A stretch of DNA of 64,000 nt from an uncultured Oxalobacteraceae bacterium (GCA_946480015.1 CAMLIL010000008.1:1-64000), one strand, 5' to 3'; shown: positions 8,006-16,787, counted from the stretch's first letter. Notes: a model not told the origin generated them from the sequence alone. A program made the numbers and translations.

Positions 8006-9310
8006 ATGCCGGCCGTGAAGCACGTCGCCGTCGTCGGTGGCGGCTGGGCCGGTTGCGCCGCGGCGGTTGCGCTGGTGCGCGCCGGCCATCACGTCACGCT
8101 GCTCGAAGCGGCGCGCACGCTGGGCGGACGCGCGCGCAGCGTGCAGGCGCACGGCAAGCTGCTCGACAACGGCCAGCACATCCTGCTCGGCGCCTACCGC
8201 GCCACGCTCGGCCTGCTGCGCGACGTCGGCATCGACGCCGACCAAGCGCTGCTGCGCCTGCCGCTGCAGATGTGCTACCCCGAAGGCATGCATTTCGTCG
8301 CGCCGCGCTTGCCCGCGCCGCTGCATGTCGGCGTGGCGCTGCTGCGCGCGCGCGGCCTGTCGCGCGCCGACAAGATGGCGCTGGCGCGCTTTTCCACCAG
8401 CGCGCGCTGGATGGACTGGACGCTGCACACCGACTGCAGCGTCAGCGAACTGCTGGAACGATTCGACCAGACCGAGCGCCTGACGCGCCTGATGTGGCGG
8501 CCATTGTGCCTTGCGGCCCTCAATACCGCGCCGGAACGCGCATCGGCGCAGGTGTTTCTGGCCGTGCTGCGCGACAGCCTGGGCGCGCACCGCGCCGCGT
8601 CGGACATGCTGATCCCGCGCCGCGATCTGTCCGCCCTGTTTCCACTGGCCGCGGCCAGGCACCTGGAAGCGGCCGGCGCCACGGTGCGCACCGGCGCCAA
8701 GGTCAGCGCGATTGCCCGCCATGGCGAGCGCTGGCGCGTTGATGCGAGCGGCAGCGCGGTCGGCGGCACCTGGGCCATCCACCCCGATGCGGTGGTGGTG
8801 GCGACGCCGCCGCCCGCGGCCGCCGCCCTGCTCGATCTGCCGCAGCTGCCGGCGTTCGACTACGAAGCCATCACCACCTGCTATCTGCAATACCCGCCCG
8901 GCACGCGCCTGGACCGCCCCTTCTACGCGCTGGAGGACGCCCCGGCCGCCGGCCACTGGGGCCAGTTCGTGTTCGACCGCGGCCAGCTCGACGCCGCGCA
9001 GGACGGCTTGCTGGCGGTCGTCATCAGCGCGTCGGGCGAAGCCGCCGCACTGGGCCAAAACGCGCTGGTACAGGCGGTGGCGGGCCAGCTGGCGCAGCAG
9101 CTGAAACTGCCGGCACCGCTCGGCAGCCAGGTCATTAGCGAAAAGCGCGCCACCTTCGCCTGCACGCCAGGCCTGGCGCGGCCAGGCAACGCCACTGGCT
9201 TGCCGGGCCTGGTACTGGCCGGCGACTACACCGCCGGCGACTATCCGGCCACGCTGGAAGGGGCTGTGCGCAGCGGCCTGGCCGCCGCCGCCCTGCTCGA
9301 CCAGAAGTAA
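8006..9310 (+). CDS. hpnE: Hydroxysqualene dehydroxylase HpnE
   Basis: A flavoprotein amine-oxidase-family reductase of 434 residues that removes the hydroxyl of hydroxysqualene to give squalene. The N-terminal FAD-binding Rossmann motif is VAVVGGGWAGCAAAVALV with the acidic end at LLEAARTLGGRARS. The C-terminal FAD motif is GLVLAGDYTAGDYPATLEGAVRSG. It is the third gene of the hpn operon. No squalene-hopene cyclase is in the window, so whether squalene goes on to hopanoids or is used otherwise cannot be decided here. Confidence 0.93.
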   Translation: MPAVKHVAVVGGGWAGCAAAVALVRAGHHVTLLEAARTLGGRARSVQAHGKLLDNGQHILLGAYRATLGLLRDVGIDADQALLRLPLQMCYPEGMHFVAPRLPAPLHVGVALLRARGLSRADKMALARFSTSARWMDWTLHTDCSVSELLERFDQTERLTRLMWRPLCLAALNTAPERASAQVFLAVLRDSLGAHRAASDMLIPRRDLSALFPLAAARHLEAAGATVRTGAKVSAIARHGERWRVDASGSAVGGTWAIHPDAVVVATPPPAAAALLDLPQLPAFDYEAITTCYLQYPPGTRLDRPFYALEDAPAAGHWGQFVFDRGQLDAAQDGLLAVVISASGEAAALGQNALVQAVAGQLAQQLKLPAPLGSQVISEKRATFACTPGLARPGNATGLPGLVLAGDYTAGDYPATLEGAVRSGLAAAALLDQK

Positions 9311-9453
9311 TGACCGGAAGCGAGCGAACGATTATCGGCCTATTTGGTCGCCTGCCCTGCCCTTCGTGCAGCCTGTCGCATTCCGGTGGAGCCGCCGCGC
9401 CTGTTTTTGTACAGTGCAAGCATCGGAACAGGCTTTTCAACGGGGCGGGTAAC

Positions 9454-9603
9454 ATGAACGTACATATTGGACTGCGCGCGGTGGCGCTGCTGGCATTCGT
9501 TGCCGCCGCCACCATCGCCATCGTCAAACCGGACCTGATCGGCGGCGCCGCCCAGCTGCCATCGCCGGCCGCCCTCGCAGTCGTGGCCTTGCACCACCTG
9601 TGA
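9454..9603 (+). CDS. Small single-pass membrane protein, hypothetical
   Basis: A possible 49-residue protein with one hydrophobic helix (LRAVALLAFVAAATIAIV) and a short tail. A G-rich stretch (GGGGCGGG) precedes the ATG. It sits 32 bases before the DUF1700 gene in the same orientation, so it is probably part of that operon. The reading frame stays open further upstream, but the residues there look non-coding. No family is recognised. It may be a real small membrane protein or a chance ORF. Confidence 0.5.
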   Translation: MNVHIGLRAVALLAFVAAATIAIVKPDLIGGAAQLPSPAALAVVALHHL

Positions 9604-9635
9604 GCGCAGCCAGTCCACATCGGAGTGAAGTAAAG

Positions 9636-10361
9636 ATGGGCAAACTCGAATACCTCGACGCCTTGAAGCGTGCCATGGCGGGCCTGCCGCCCGAGCTGCA
9701 GGCCAAAACCCTGGCCTACTACGAGCAGTGCTTCGTGGACGCGGCCTCGCTTGGACGGCTTGAGACGGCGGTCTCGGAGGAACTCGGCGATCCCAAGAAA
9801 ATCGCCATGACCCTGCGCGCCAACGCGCATCTGCAAGCCCTGCAGAACAAGCCCCATCCGGTCAGCCTCGTGCGCATGGCCGTGTCGGCCGTCGGGCTGG
9901 CGATTTTCAACCTGTTCATGGTCGTGCCGGCGCTGGTCTACGGCGCCCTGCTGGCGTCGCTGGTTGCGGTGGCCATGTCCTTTTACGTGGGCGGCATCGC
10001 CATCACCGCCAGCGGCCTGGCCGGCGCCAACGAGCTGCTGCTGCAGGGACCATTCCAGCAAATCGTCACGGACGAGGGCGGCGAGCCGGCGGAGGTCCAG
10101 ACCCGCATCAATATCAACGAGACCGGCATCCACGTGTCGCAGGAAAAGGTCGATCCCGACGCCGATCCCGCAGCCCGGCGGGGCATCCGCATTGAAACCG
10201 ACCTGGACACCGAGTCGCGCACCACGCAAACCTTCTTCGGTATCGGTCTGATCCTGGGCGGGATCGCGCTGTCCTTGCTGAGCCTGGTGATCGCCCGCTA
10301 CACGCTCACCGGCATCCAGCGTTACGTCCACATGAATATTTCCCTGCTCAAGGGAAGCTGA
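9636..10361 (+). CDS. DUF1700 (HAAS-type) membrane protein
   Basis: A 241-residue protein. Residues 1-75 form the helical HAAS/DUF1700 domain (MGKLEYLDALKRAMAGLPPE, then AYYEQCF and EELGDPKKIA). Hydrophobic segments follow at about 90-135 and 205-230, with an extracytoplasmic loop between. The ATG at 9636 follows a GGAG site. In many bacteria DUF1700 proteins pair with a PadR regulator and a DUF2807/DUF4097 surface protein and are linked to envelope stress. Here only the surface-protein partner is present, 14 bases downstream. Molecular role is unknown. Confidence 0.85.
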   Translation: MGKLEYLDALKRAMAGLPPELQAKTLAYYEQCFVDAASLGRLETAVSEELGDPKKIAMTLRANAHLQALQNKPHPVSLVRMAVSAVGLAIFNLFMVVPALVYGALLASLVAVAMSFYVGGIAITASGLAGANELLLQGPFQQIVTDEGGEPAEVQTRININETGIHVSQEKVDPDADPAARRGIRIETDLDTESRTTQTFFGIGLILGGIALSLLSLVIARYTLTGIQRYVHMNISLLKGS

Positions 10362-10375
10362 GACCCGGAGAACCC

Positions 10376-11182
10376 ATGCGCTCATTGCTCAGAGTTGCCC
10401 TGGCCCTGCTGCTGCTGGCCGTACTGCTGACCGCCCTGTCTTACAGCATGCTGCGCGCACAGGGGCCGGCGCTCCCGTCCAATCTGGAAGGCCGCAGGGT
10501 CATGCCCGAAACCCGCGCCGTCAGCGGCGCCGTCGCCAACATCGACTTGAACGGCCCGATCAACCTGTCCCTGCGCCAGGGGGCGGTGCCGTCGCTGGTG
10601 GTGCGCGGCGAACAGCGCCTGCTGGGCAATATCGACACCAGCGAGGAAGGCGGCATTCTGCACATCGGCACCAAGGGCATGCTGCTCAATCCGCGCCACC
10701 CGATCCAGGTGACGCTGGTGCTGCCGCGGCTGGACCAGGTGTCGGTACGCGGCAGCGGCGACAGTTCCGTCAACGGCTTTTCCGGCGAGCGCATCGACGT
10801 TCAGCTGAGCGGGTCCGGCAACCTGAAATTCAACGGCCGCTACCGACAGGTCAGCGCCAGCCTGCACGGCAGCGGCGACATGGAACTCAACGGCGGCAGC
10901 AGCGAGACCGTCGACATCACCCTGGTTGGCTCGGGCAATATGACGGTGGTCGGTTCCTGCAGGCAGTTCGCACTCGACCAGACCGGTTCGGGCGACCTCG
11001 ATGGCGAACACATGTCCGCCGATGAAGCCAATGTCGAGCTGAAGGGCTCGGGCGGCGTCTCGCTGACGGCCCTGAAAAGCATCGCCGTCACGCTGCGCGG
11101 CAGCGGCGGCGTCAACGTGTTCGGCAATCCATCCGAACGCCACGTCACCCGCAGCGGTTCGGGCGACGTCAGCTTCGACTGA
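10376..11182 (+). CDS. DUF2807 (GIN-domain) beta-helix envelope protein
   Basis: A 268-residue exported protein with an N-terminal hydrophobic anchor (LALLLLAVLLTAL) and a body of repeated short strands marked by GSG turns (RGSGDSSV, SGSGNLKF, HGSGDMEL, VGSGNMTV, TGSGDLDG, KGSGGVSL, RGSGGVNV, SGSGDVSF). This is the pattern of the DUF2807 putative adhesin head domain, which folds as a right-handed beta-helix. It is the last gene of the DUF1700 operon and overlaps the convergent flavoprotein gene by 14 bases. Function is probably structural or regulatory at the envelope; this is inference. Confidence 0.85.
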   Translation: MRSLLRVALALLLLAVLLTALSYSMLRAQGPALPSNLEGRRVMPETRAVSGAVANIDLNGPINLSLRQGAVPSLVVRGEQRLLGNIDTSEEGGILHIGTKGMLLNPRHPIQVTLVLPRLDQVSVRGSGDSSVNGFSGERIDVQLSGSGNLKFNGRYRQVSASLHGSGDMELNGGSSETVDITLVGSGNMTVVGSCRQFALDQTGSGDLDGEHMSADEANVELKGSGGVSLTALKSIAVTLRGSGGVNVFGNPSERHVTRSGSGDVSFD

Positions 11183-12395
11183 GCCAGCGCAGGGCGCCGG
11201 CGCCGGCCACGCGCCCGCTGGCGAAACAGGCGGTGAGCAGATAGCCGCCGGTAGGCGCTTCCCAATCGATCATCTCGCCGGCGCAGAACACGCCTGGCAC
11301 GGCGCGCAGCATGGAGGTGGCCGGGTCGATGGCGTCGAACGCCACCCCGCCGGCGCTGCTGATGGCTTCGTCGATGGGACGGGCGCGCCGCACTACCAGC
11401 GGCAGCATCTTGATCGCCTCGGCCAGCCGCGCCGGATCGGCATACTCGTCCTTCGACAGGCATTCGTGCAGCAGGCCGGACTTCACGCCCTTGATACCGA
11501 GCCGGCTTTGCAGATGGCTGGAGATCGAACGCGCACCGCGCGCACGCGCCACTTCGGCGGCCACCCGCGCGCCATCCAGGTCGGGCAGCAGGTCGAGGTA
11601 GAGCGTGGCGCTGCCGCCGGCGTCGATCTGGTCGCGCAGCGGCGCCGACAGCGCGTAGATCAGACTCCCCTCGACACCGGTGGCGGTGATCACGAACTGG
11701 CCCTGGCGCTTGACGCCGGCGATGGTGGCCGCCACCGTGATCAGCGGCTGGCCCGCGTGGCGGCTGGCGAAATGCTCGCTCCAGCCGGTATCGAAACCGC
11801 AATTGGCCGGCTTGAGCGGTGCCACCGCCACCGCGCGCTCGCGCAGCAGCGGCACCCAGGCGCCGTCGGAACCCAGCCGCGCCCAGCTTGCGCCGCCCAG
11901 GGCCAGCACCACGGCGTCGAAGTGTTCGTGCGCTTCGCCCTCAGGCGTGGCAAAGCGCAGGGCGGCGCCATCCCAGCCCAGCCAGCGGTGGCGCATGTGG
12001 AAGCCGACCCCGGCCTCGCGCAGCCGGTGCAGCCAGGCGCGCAGCAGCGGCGCCGCCTTCATGTCGGCCGGGAAGACCCGGCCCGAACTGCCGACGAAGG
12101 TGTCGACACCCAGACCGTGAATCCATGCGCGCACCGCTTCGGCATCGAACTGTTCGAGCCAGGGCGCCACCTGCCCGGCGCGTGCGCCGTAGCGGCCCAC
12201 AAAGGCCTGGTACGGTTCGGCGTGGGTGATATTCATGCCGCCTTTGCCGGCCAGCAGGAATTTACGCCCAACCGAGGGCATCGCATCGAACAGCTCGACC
12301 CTGGCGCCGCCCTGACTGAGCACCTCGGCCGCCATCAGGCCGGCAGGGCCGCCGCCGATGACGGCAACGCGTGATGAGGTGGACAGGCTGGACAT
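11169..12395 (-). CDS. TIGR03862-type FAD-dependent flavoprotein (HI0933-like)
   Basis: A 408-residue FAD/NAD(P)-binding oxidoreductase. The dinucleotide motif is VAVIGGGPAGLMAAEVLSQGG with the following LFDAMPSVGRKFLLAGKGGMN, which is diagnostic of the HI0933/BaiN-like group and matches the TIGR03862 subgroup. The C-terminal FAD contact is VFCAGEMIDWEAPTGGYLLTACFASG. I chose the ATG at 12395; an upstream in-frame start would add 31 residues lacking homology. The substrate is unknown. It is transcribed alone, towards the DUF2807 gene. Confidence 0.88.
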   Translation of the reverse strand: MSSLSTSSRVAVIGGGPAGLMAAEVLSQGGARVELFDAMPSVGRKFLLAGKGGMNITHAEPYQAFVGRYGARAGQVAPWLEQFDAEAVRAWIHGLGVDTFVGSSGRVFPADMKAAPLLRAWLHRLREAGVGFHMRHRWLGWDGAALRFATPEGEAHEHFDAVVLALGGASWARLGSDGAWVPLLRERAVAVAPLKPANCGFDTGWSEHFASRHAGQPLITVAATIAGVKRQGQFVITATGVEGSLIYALSAPLRDQIDAGGSATLYLDLLPDLDGARVAAEVARARGARSISSHLQSRLGIKGVKSGLLHECLSKDEYADPARLAEAIKMLPLVVRRARPIDEAISSAGGVAFDAIDPATSMLRAVPGVFCAGEMIDWEAPTGGYLLTACFASGRVAGAGALRWLSRS

Positions 12396-12456
12396 GGCGA
12401 AACGCGGGCGGATTGAACGAGCCGCATTGTAGTCGAGATCACGGCGCGCAAATAGA

Positions 12457-12513
12457 TGTAAAGGGAGCTTGACATCTGCGCGCAACACATTACACTGTAA
12501 AGCATACTTTACA
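12457..12513 (+). promoter_or_regulatory. Promoter and operator of the XRE-membrane protein operon
   Basis: The -35 box TTGACA (12469-12474), a 16-base spacer and the -10 box TACACT (12491-12496) precede the operon. A perfect inverted repeat TGTAAAG-CATA-CTTTACA (12496-12513) overlaps the end of the -10 box and the expected start site. An extra half-site TGTAAAG lies at 12457-12463, just upstream of the -35. This fits autorepression by the XRE protein encoded at 12908. Confidence 0.75.
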
Positions 12514-12524
12514 TGGAGGAGTAT

Positions 12525-12911
12525 ATGATCGACAAAATCTGGAACCGCGCCTATGTGCGCGAGATGACCGGCGCCGTGCTGGTGTATGCCGTGGTGCTGG
12601 TGTTAGCGCTGAAGTTCGGCCGTCCGATGGCCGACAGCGCCCTGCGCACCGCCGTGCTGCTCACGCCCATGGCGGGCTTCGCGCTGATGATCTGGGCCGT
12701 GGCGCGGCATATTCGCCGCATCGACGAATTCATGCGCCAGTTCATGCTCGAGAGCGTCGCCATCGCCGCCGCGCTCACCGCCGGCCTCACCTTCACCTAC
12801 GGTTTTCTTGAGAATGCAGGTTTTCCGCGCCTGTCGATGTTCGTGGTCTGGCCTGTGCTTGCGGGCTCGTGGGGCGTGACCAACCTGGTCCGCGCCCGGC
12901 TGGCCAGATGA
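12525..12911 (+). CDS. Four-helix inner-membrane protein, hypothetical
   Basis: A 128-residue protein with about four transmembrane segments (AVLVYAVVLVLAL, AVLLTPMAGFALMIW, ESVAIAAALTAGLTFTYG, LSMFVVWPVLAGSWG) and a short charged stretch RHIRRIDEFMRQ. GGAGGA lies a few bases before the ATG at 12525. The stop overlaps the XRE start codon (ATGA). Such small membrane proteins often sit before a compact XRE regulator and may modulate it, but no function is established. It is the first gene of a three-gene coupled operon. Confidence 0.85.
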   Translation: MIDKIWNRAYVREMTGAVLVYAVVLVLALKFGRPMADSALRTAVLLTPMAGFALMIWAVARHIRRIDEFMRQFMLESVAIAAALTAGLTFTYGFLENAGFPRLSMFVVWPVLAGSWGVTNLVRARLAR

Positions 12912-13111
12912 AGAACATCGTGCGCGACCTGCGCAACGCACAAGGCTGGAGCCAGTCCCACATGGGCGACCTGCTGAACGTTTCGCGCCAGACCATCAAC
13001 GCCATTGAAACCGGACGTTACGACCCGAGCCTGCCGCTGGCCTTTGCCATCGCGCGGCTGTTCCATCAACCTATCGAAGCCATTTTCAATCCCGATTCGG
13101 AGACCCCATGA
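12908..13111 (+). CDS. Compact XRE-family HTH transcriptional regulator
   Basis: A 67-residue protein that is almost entirely a helix-turn-helix domain: RDLRNAQGWSQSHMGDLLNVSRQTINAIETGRYDPSLPLAFAI, followed by the family-typical LFHQPIEAIF. It starts within the stop codon of the membrane protein gene and ends within the start codon of the hydrolase gene, both by ATGA overlap. It is the natural candidate to bind the TGTAAAG palindrome at the operon promoter. With no room for an effector domain, signal input may come through its membrane partner. Confidence 0.93.
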   Translation: MKNIVRDLRNAQGWSQSHMGDLLNVSRQTINAIETGRYDPSLPLAFAIARLFHQPIEAIFNPDSETP

Positions 13112-14028
13112 TCATCCGCTTTTTCGCCGCACTGATGCTGGCGCTGCTCGCACAACTGGCTGTCGCCGCCGACGCCCTCAGCCGCTATGCTTTCACCCTG
13201 GCTCCGGCTGAACGCTTTGAAGTCGGCGCCACACTGGTCGAGCGCCATGGCAGCGGTGGCCAGCCGCTCATTCTCATTCCCGGCCTGGCCAGCGGCCCGT
13301 GGGCGTGGCAGGAAGCGGTGCGCCGGTTCAAGGGCAGCCGCGCGGTCTACGTGCTGACCTTCCCCGGCTTCGATGGCCGTCCGGCGGTACCGGGCAAAAC
13401 CCTGGATGCGGCGCGCGACTCGGTGATCGCGCTGATCGAAACGCGCAAGCTGGCGCGGCCCGCGCTGATCGGTCACAGCCTGGGTGGCACGCTGGCGCTG
13501 GCCGTGGCGGCAACCCGGCCCGAACTGGTGGGCGCCGTGATATCGCTGGATGGCTTGCCGGTGTTTCCCGGCACGGAAGACATGAGCGAGATGCAGCGCG
13601 CGCAGATGGCGGCCGGGATGAAGCGGCGCACAAGCGCCATGCCCGCAGCGGCGTTTGCCGCCCAGCAGACCGAGTACATGAGCGGCACCGGCGTGCTCGA
13701 CATGGGGCGCGCCGACGAACTGGCCAAGCTGTCGGCGAAAAGCGACCCGGGCGCGGTGGCCCAATATATGGTGGATGCCTTCGGCGTCGACCTGCGTCCG
13801 CTGCTGCCGGCGATCACGGCGCCGGTGCTGGTGCTGGTGCCCTACTTCAGCGGCGACGCCGAGCAGCAGCAGATGACCGAGGCGGCGAAAGTCGCCTATT
13901 ACAAGGCGATCATGGCCGAAACCAAACGGCTGACGGTACTGCCCATCGCGCCGGCGCGCCACTTCGCCATGTTCGATGCGCCCGACGAGGTAATGGGGGC
14001 GATCGACAGGTTTTTGAATACCAAATAG
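13108..14028 (+). CDS. Secreted alpha/beta hydrolase
   Basis: A 306-residue protein with an N-terminal signal peptide (FFAALMLALLAQLAVAA). The alpha/beta-hydrolase core has oxyanion-region LILIPGLASGPWAW, nucleophile elbow GHSLGG (Ser124) and a C-terminal catalytic His in PARHFAMFDAP. It probably acts in the periplasm as an esterase or lipase-like enzyme; the substrate is unknown. Its ATG overlaps the XRE stop codon, so it is the third gene of the membrane protein-regulator operon. Confidence 0.88.
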   Translation: MIIRFFAALMLALLAQLAVAADALSRYAFTLAPAERFEVGATLVERHGSGGQPLILIPGLASGPWAWQEAVRRFKGSRAVYVLTFPGFDGRPAVPGKTLDAARDSVIALIETRKLARPALIGHSLGGTLALAVAATRPELVGAVISLDGLPVFPGTEDMSEMQRAQMAAGMKRRTSAMPAAAFAAQQTEYMSGTGVLDMGRADELAKLSAKSDPGAVAQYMVDAFGVDLRPLLPAITAPVLVLVPYFSGDAEQQQMTEAAKVAYYKAIMAETKRLTVLPIAPARHFAMFDAPDEVMGAIDRFLNTK

Positions 14029-14069
14029 CGCTTATCGTTCGACTCAGCTCCACTCGTTGGATAGAGGCG

Positions 14070-14096
14070 GCCCTGGTCCCGGCGTGCGGTCAGGGC
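14070..14096. terminator. Hairpin between convergent genes
   Basis: GCCCTG (14070-14075) pairs with CAGGGC (14091-14096) across the end of the NHL-protein gene. No T-tract follows on either strand, so a terminator role is only possible. Confidence 0.25.
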
Positions 14097-16390
14097 TGCT
14101 CGATCCGGATTACCGCATCGCCCTGGGTGACCCACAGGCGGTTGTCGGCGTCGATCGCGATCGCTGGTACGTTGCGTTGACTGGTACGCAGATACAACCG
14201 CGGAAAATCGGCGTCTCCAGCCAGCGTGGTGACTTTGCCGTCGGGTGTGATCTTGCGGATCGTGGCAAAGTAGGTGCCCGTGTCGAGTGCGTACACATTG
14301 CCTTGGGCATCGGCCGCCAGGGCCGGCGCGGCTTTCTGCTTCGTGCCGCTGAACAGCGACCATACCCCGTCCGGCGCAAGCTTCCAGATCGCATTGGTCG
14401 TTGTTTCCGATAGATACAGGTTGCCGGCCGGGTCGGTGACCACCGCCCATATGGACCAGTCCGCCGATGAGGCGGCCTTGGCCGGCACGTCCGCCCCGCG
14501 CCAGTCGCGCGTCGTGCCGTCCGCGCTGACTTTGCGCAGCGTGTGGCGCACGTAATCGGGGCACCCGTTAAAGCCACCGCAGCCGGAGTCGGCGCGTTCC
14601 TCGATCACCTCATAACGGTTGCCACTGCGGTCCGCAGCGATATTCCTGATGAATGTGGCGTAGGGTGAAGTGGCCCAATCGGTGAACTTCGGCACGGACA
14701 GCTGCGTCACGACGCCGTTCGCGTCTATCCTGAAAGCGCTCGCGCCAGCGGCGTAGACGCTGCCATCGACACCCGCGCTGACGCTCAGGAGGCTGCCATA
14801 GTATTCGCGCCGCGCCGCAGTGCCGCTCGCCATGGTGGTGACCACGCCGGACGGGGAAACCTTGCGCACGGCATTGTTGATCACGTCGGCCACATACAGG
14901 TTGCCGGCCATGTCGGCCGACAGGCCACCGGGTTCGCTGAAGCGCGCAGTGTCCGAGCCGTCGCTAAAGCCGGCCGCGCTGGACTGCTGGTGCAGCGCGA
15001 ACGGCGTGCTGACCACGGCTGCCGGGGTGATGCGGCGGATCGCATTGTGCCCCTCGATCACATACAACTGGTTGGCGGCATCGATCGCCAATTCCTTGGG
15101 ATAGGAGAAGCCGGCTTGGCTGCCGGTGCCGTCGCGCCGCTCCAGGGCCGCGCTGTTGCCGGCGAAGACCGAGACTTGGCCGTCCGTGCCAAGCTTGCGC
15201 ACGGTGCGGTTCTGGGAGTCGACGATGAACAGGTTGCCCGTGCTGTCGAACGCCAACCCGGCCGGATTATTAAACCGCGCCGTCATGGCCGGACCGTCGC
15301 GCTCGCCCGACTCAGTGAGGCTGCCCGCGATCGTGCTGACAGCCCCGGCCGCGGTGATCCGGCGAATCGCGAAACTGTCGCTCGCGTACACATTGCCTTG
15401 GGCGTCGACCGCCAGTCCGTTGATGGCATAGAAGCCCGCAGCGCTGCCGACGCCGTCGGCGCGGCTCGTCGTCGGCGATCCTGCCAGTGTCGACACCGTA
15501 CCGTTGACATCGATCTTGCGCACGTTGTGGTTGATGTCGTCGCCGATATACAGCGTGCCATCGGGTCCGATGGCAATTGCGCTCAGCATGCCGAAGCGGG
15601 CGGCGCTTCCTATGCCGTCCACGTTGCCCCCTTCAGCGACGCTGCCGGCGAAGACGGACGCGGCGCCATTGCTGGCGACGCGCAGCACCGCCTGCCCGCA
15701 CGCCATATAGGTATTGCCGAAACGGTCCGCCACCATGCCGACTGTCGAGAAGCAGCCGGCGAAGGTCCCGATGGTCGCCAGAGTGCTTCCGCTAAGCCGC
15801 CGCACGCTGGCCGCGCCATCGTTGATATTCAGAAGCAGCTCGCCAGATGGCGCAAACGCCACGCCGGTGTAGTAAGAGGAAAACGTCGCAAAGTCCAGAT
15901 TCGACTGGTCGATCGCACCGATCATCTTGCGCTGCCCGGAGCCGGCCAAGCGCAACGCGGCCGCATTGCTGCGCACCTCGCCGTTAGCATTCTGGACGAT
16001 GGCGCGGTAGATCGCGCCATCCTCGTTTGCGCTGGCCGTCACGGTATAACTGGCCTGCACCGCCTGTGGCACCGGCACGCCGTTGCGCAGCCATTGGTAG
16101 CGCAGCGATGCGTCGCCGGTCGCGGTGACGGAGAAAGTCGCTGGTGCGCCGCTGGCTGCGGTCACGCTGGATGGCTGGGCGGAGATCGCCGGCACCGGCC
16201 CCGCAGGCGCAGGTGCTGGTGACGGTGCTGGTTCCGGATTGGGCGCCGGCACGGTCGGCTGCGAAGGAAGCGGGCTGTTTGGCGCCACATCCGATCCGCC
16301 ACCGCCGCATGCGGCCAGCGCCAGCAAGGCGGCCGCCGCGAGGGCGAGCCGAAGACGGCGAGGTAAGGCTAGCGAAAATTTGCTGTTCAT
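14090..16390 (-). CDS. NHL-repeat lipoprotein with an Ig-like domain
   Basis: A 766-residue exported protein. Its N-terminal lipoprotein signal ends in LALAACGGGG. A Pro/Ala-rich linker follows, then an Ig-like domain (about residues 68-152, including FSVTATGDASLRYQWLRNGVPV). The rest is a long beta-propeller region of NHL-type repeats with motifs such as GLAVDAQGNVYASDS, GLAFDSTGNLFIVDSQNRTVRKL and GLSADMAGNLYVADVINNAVRKV. NHL propellers usually bind proteins or carbohydrates and have no fixed catalytic role. It is likely anchored to the outer membrane. It is the only gene of its unit and has a good -10 upstream. Confidence 0.9.
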   Translation of the reverse strand: MNSKFSLALPRRLRLALAAAALLALAACGGGGSDVAPNSPLPSQPTVPAPNPEPAPSPAPAPAGPVPAISAQPSSVTAASGAPATFSVTATGDASLRYQWLRNGVPVPQAVQASYTVTASANEDGAIYRAIVQNANGEVRSNAAALRLAGSGQRKMIGAIDQSNLDFATFSSYYTGVAFAPSGELLLNINDGAASVRRLSGSTLATIGTFAGCFSTVGMVADRFGNTYMACGQAVLRVASNGAASVFAGSVAEGGNVDGIGSAARFGMLSAIAIGPDGTLYIGDDINHNVRKIDVNGTVSTLAGSPTTSRADGVGSAAGFYAINGLAVDAQGNVYASDSFAIRRITAAGAVSTIAGSLTESGERDGPAMTARFNNPAGLAFDSTGNLFIVDSQNRTVRKLGTDGQVSVFAGNSAALERRDGTGSQAGFSYPKELAIDAANQLYVIEGHNAIRRITPAAVVSTPFALHQQSSAAGFSDGSDTARFSEPGGLSADMAGNLYVADVINNAVRKVSPSGVVTTMASGTAARREYYGSLLSVSAGVDGSVYAAGASAFRIDANGVVTQLSVPKFTDWATSPYATFIRNIAADRSGNRYEVIEERADSGCGGFNGCPDYVRHTLRKVSADGTTRDWRGADVPAKAASSADWSIWAVVTDPAGNLYLSETTTNAIWKLAPDGVWSLFSGTKQKAAPALAADAQGNVYALDTGTYFATIRKITPDGKVTTLAGDADFPRLYLRTSQRNVPAIAIDADNRLWVTQGDAVIRIEQP

Positions 16391-16458
16391 GAAACTTCAG
16401 GCTCAAAAAGTGAAGGTAACGAGCCCGCCACATGGGTACGGCGACGGGACAATCGGGC

Positions 16459-16485
16459 ATTATATCCCGTTGTCCTATCGTCAAA
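16459..16485 (-). promoter_or_regulatory. Putative promoter of the NHL lipoprotein gene
   Basis: On the minus strand a perfect TATAAT (16459-16464) follows TTTGAC (16480-16485) with a 15-base spacer, about 70 bases upstream of the start codon. Confidence 0.45.
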
Positions 16486-16524
16486 TTTATCCAATTGTCA
16501 CTGCACCTCTACACACGCGTCAGC

Positions 16525-16782
16525 TTATCCGCCAGTAACCGGCGGGAAAAACGCCACTTCGCCATTCTCGGCAAGCGCCGTGTCCGGCTCGCACATGACG
16601 TGGTTGAAGGCCATGCGCAGCGGACGATCGCCGGCCAGCGCTTCGGCCCACACCCCGCCGCGCCCGGCCAGGTAGGCGCGCACGGCGCCGACGCTGCGCA
16701 CGTCCTCGGGCAGGACGACCGATTCTTCCGAGGTGCCGAGCGCTTCGCGCACGCTGGCAAAAAATCGCAGCGAAATCTTCAT
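16525..16782 (-). CDS. moaD: Molybdopterin synthase small subunit MoaD
   Basis: An 85-residue ubiquitin-fold sulphur carrier (MKISLRFFASVREALG...). It ends in the required Gly-Gly (FFPPVTGG), which is thiocarboxylated and supplies sulphur for molybdopterin. I used the ATG at 16782; a longer frame adds residues unlike the family. It follows moeA by 5 bases. The partner moaE, which often comes next in this group, is not here; the next minus-strand gene is the NHL lipoprotein. Confidence 0.93.
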   Translation of the reverse strand: MKISLRFFASVREALGTSEESVVLPEDVRSVGAVRAYLAGRGGVWAEALAGDRPLRMAFNHVMCEPDTALAENGEVAFFPPVTGG

Positions 16783-16787
16783 GGAAT

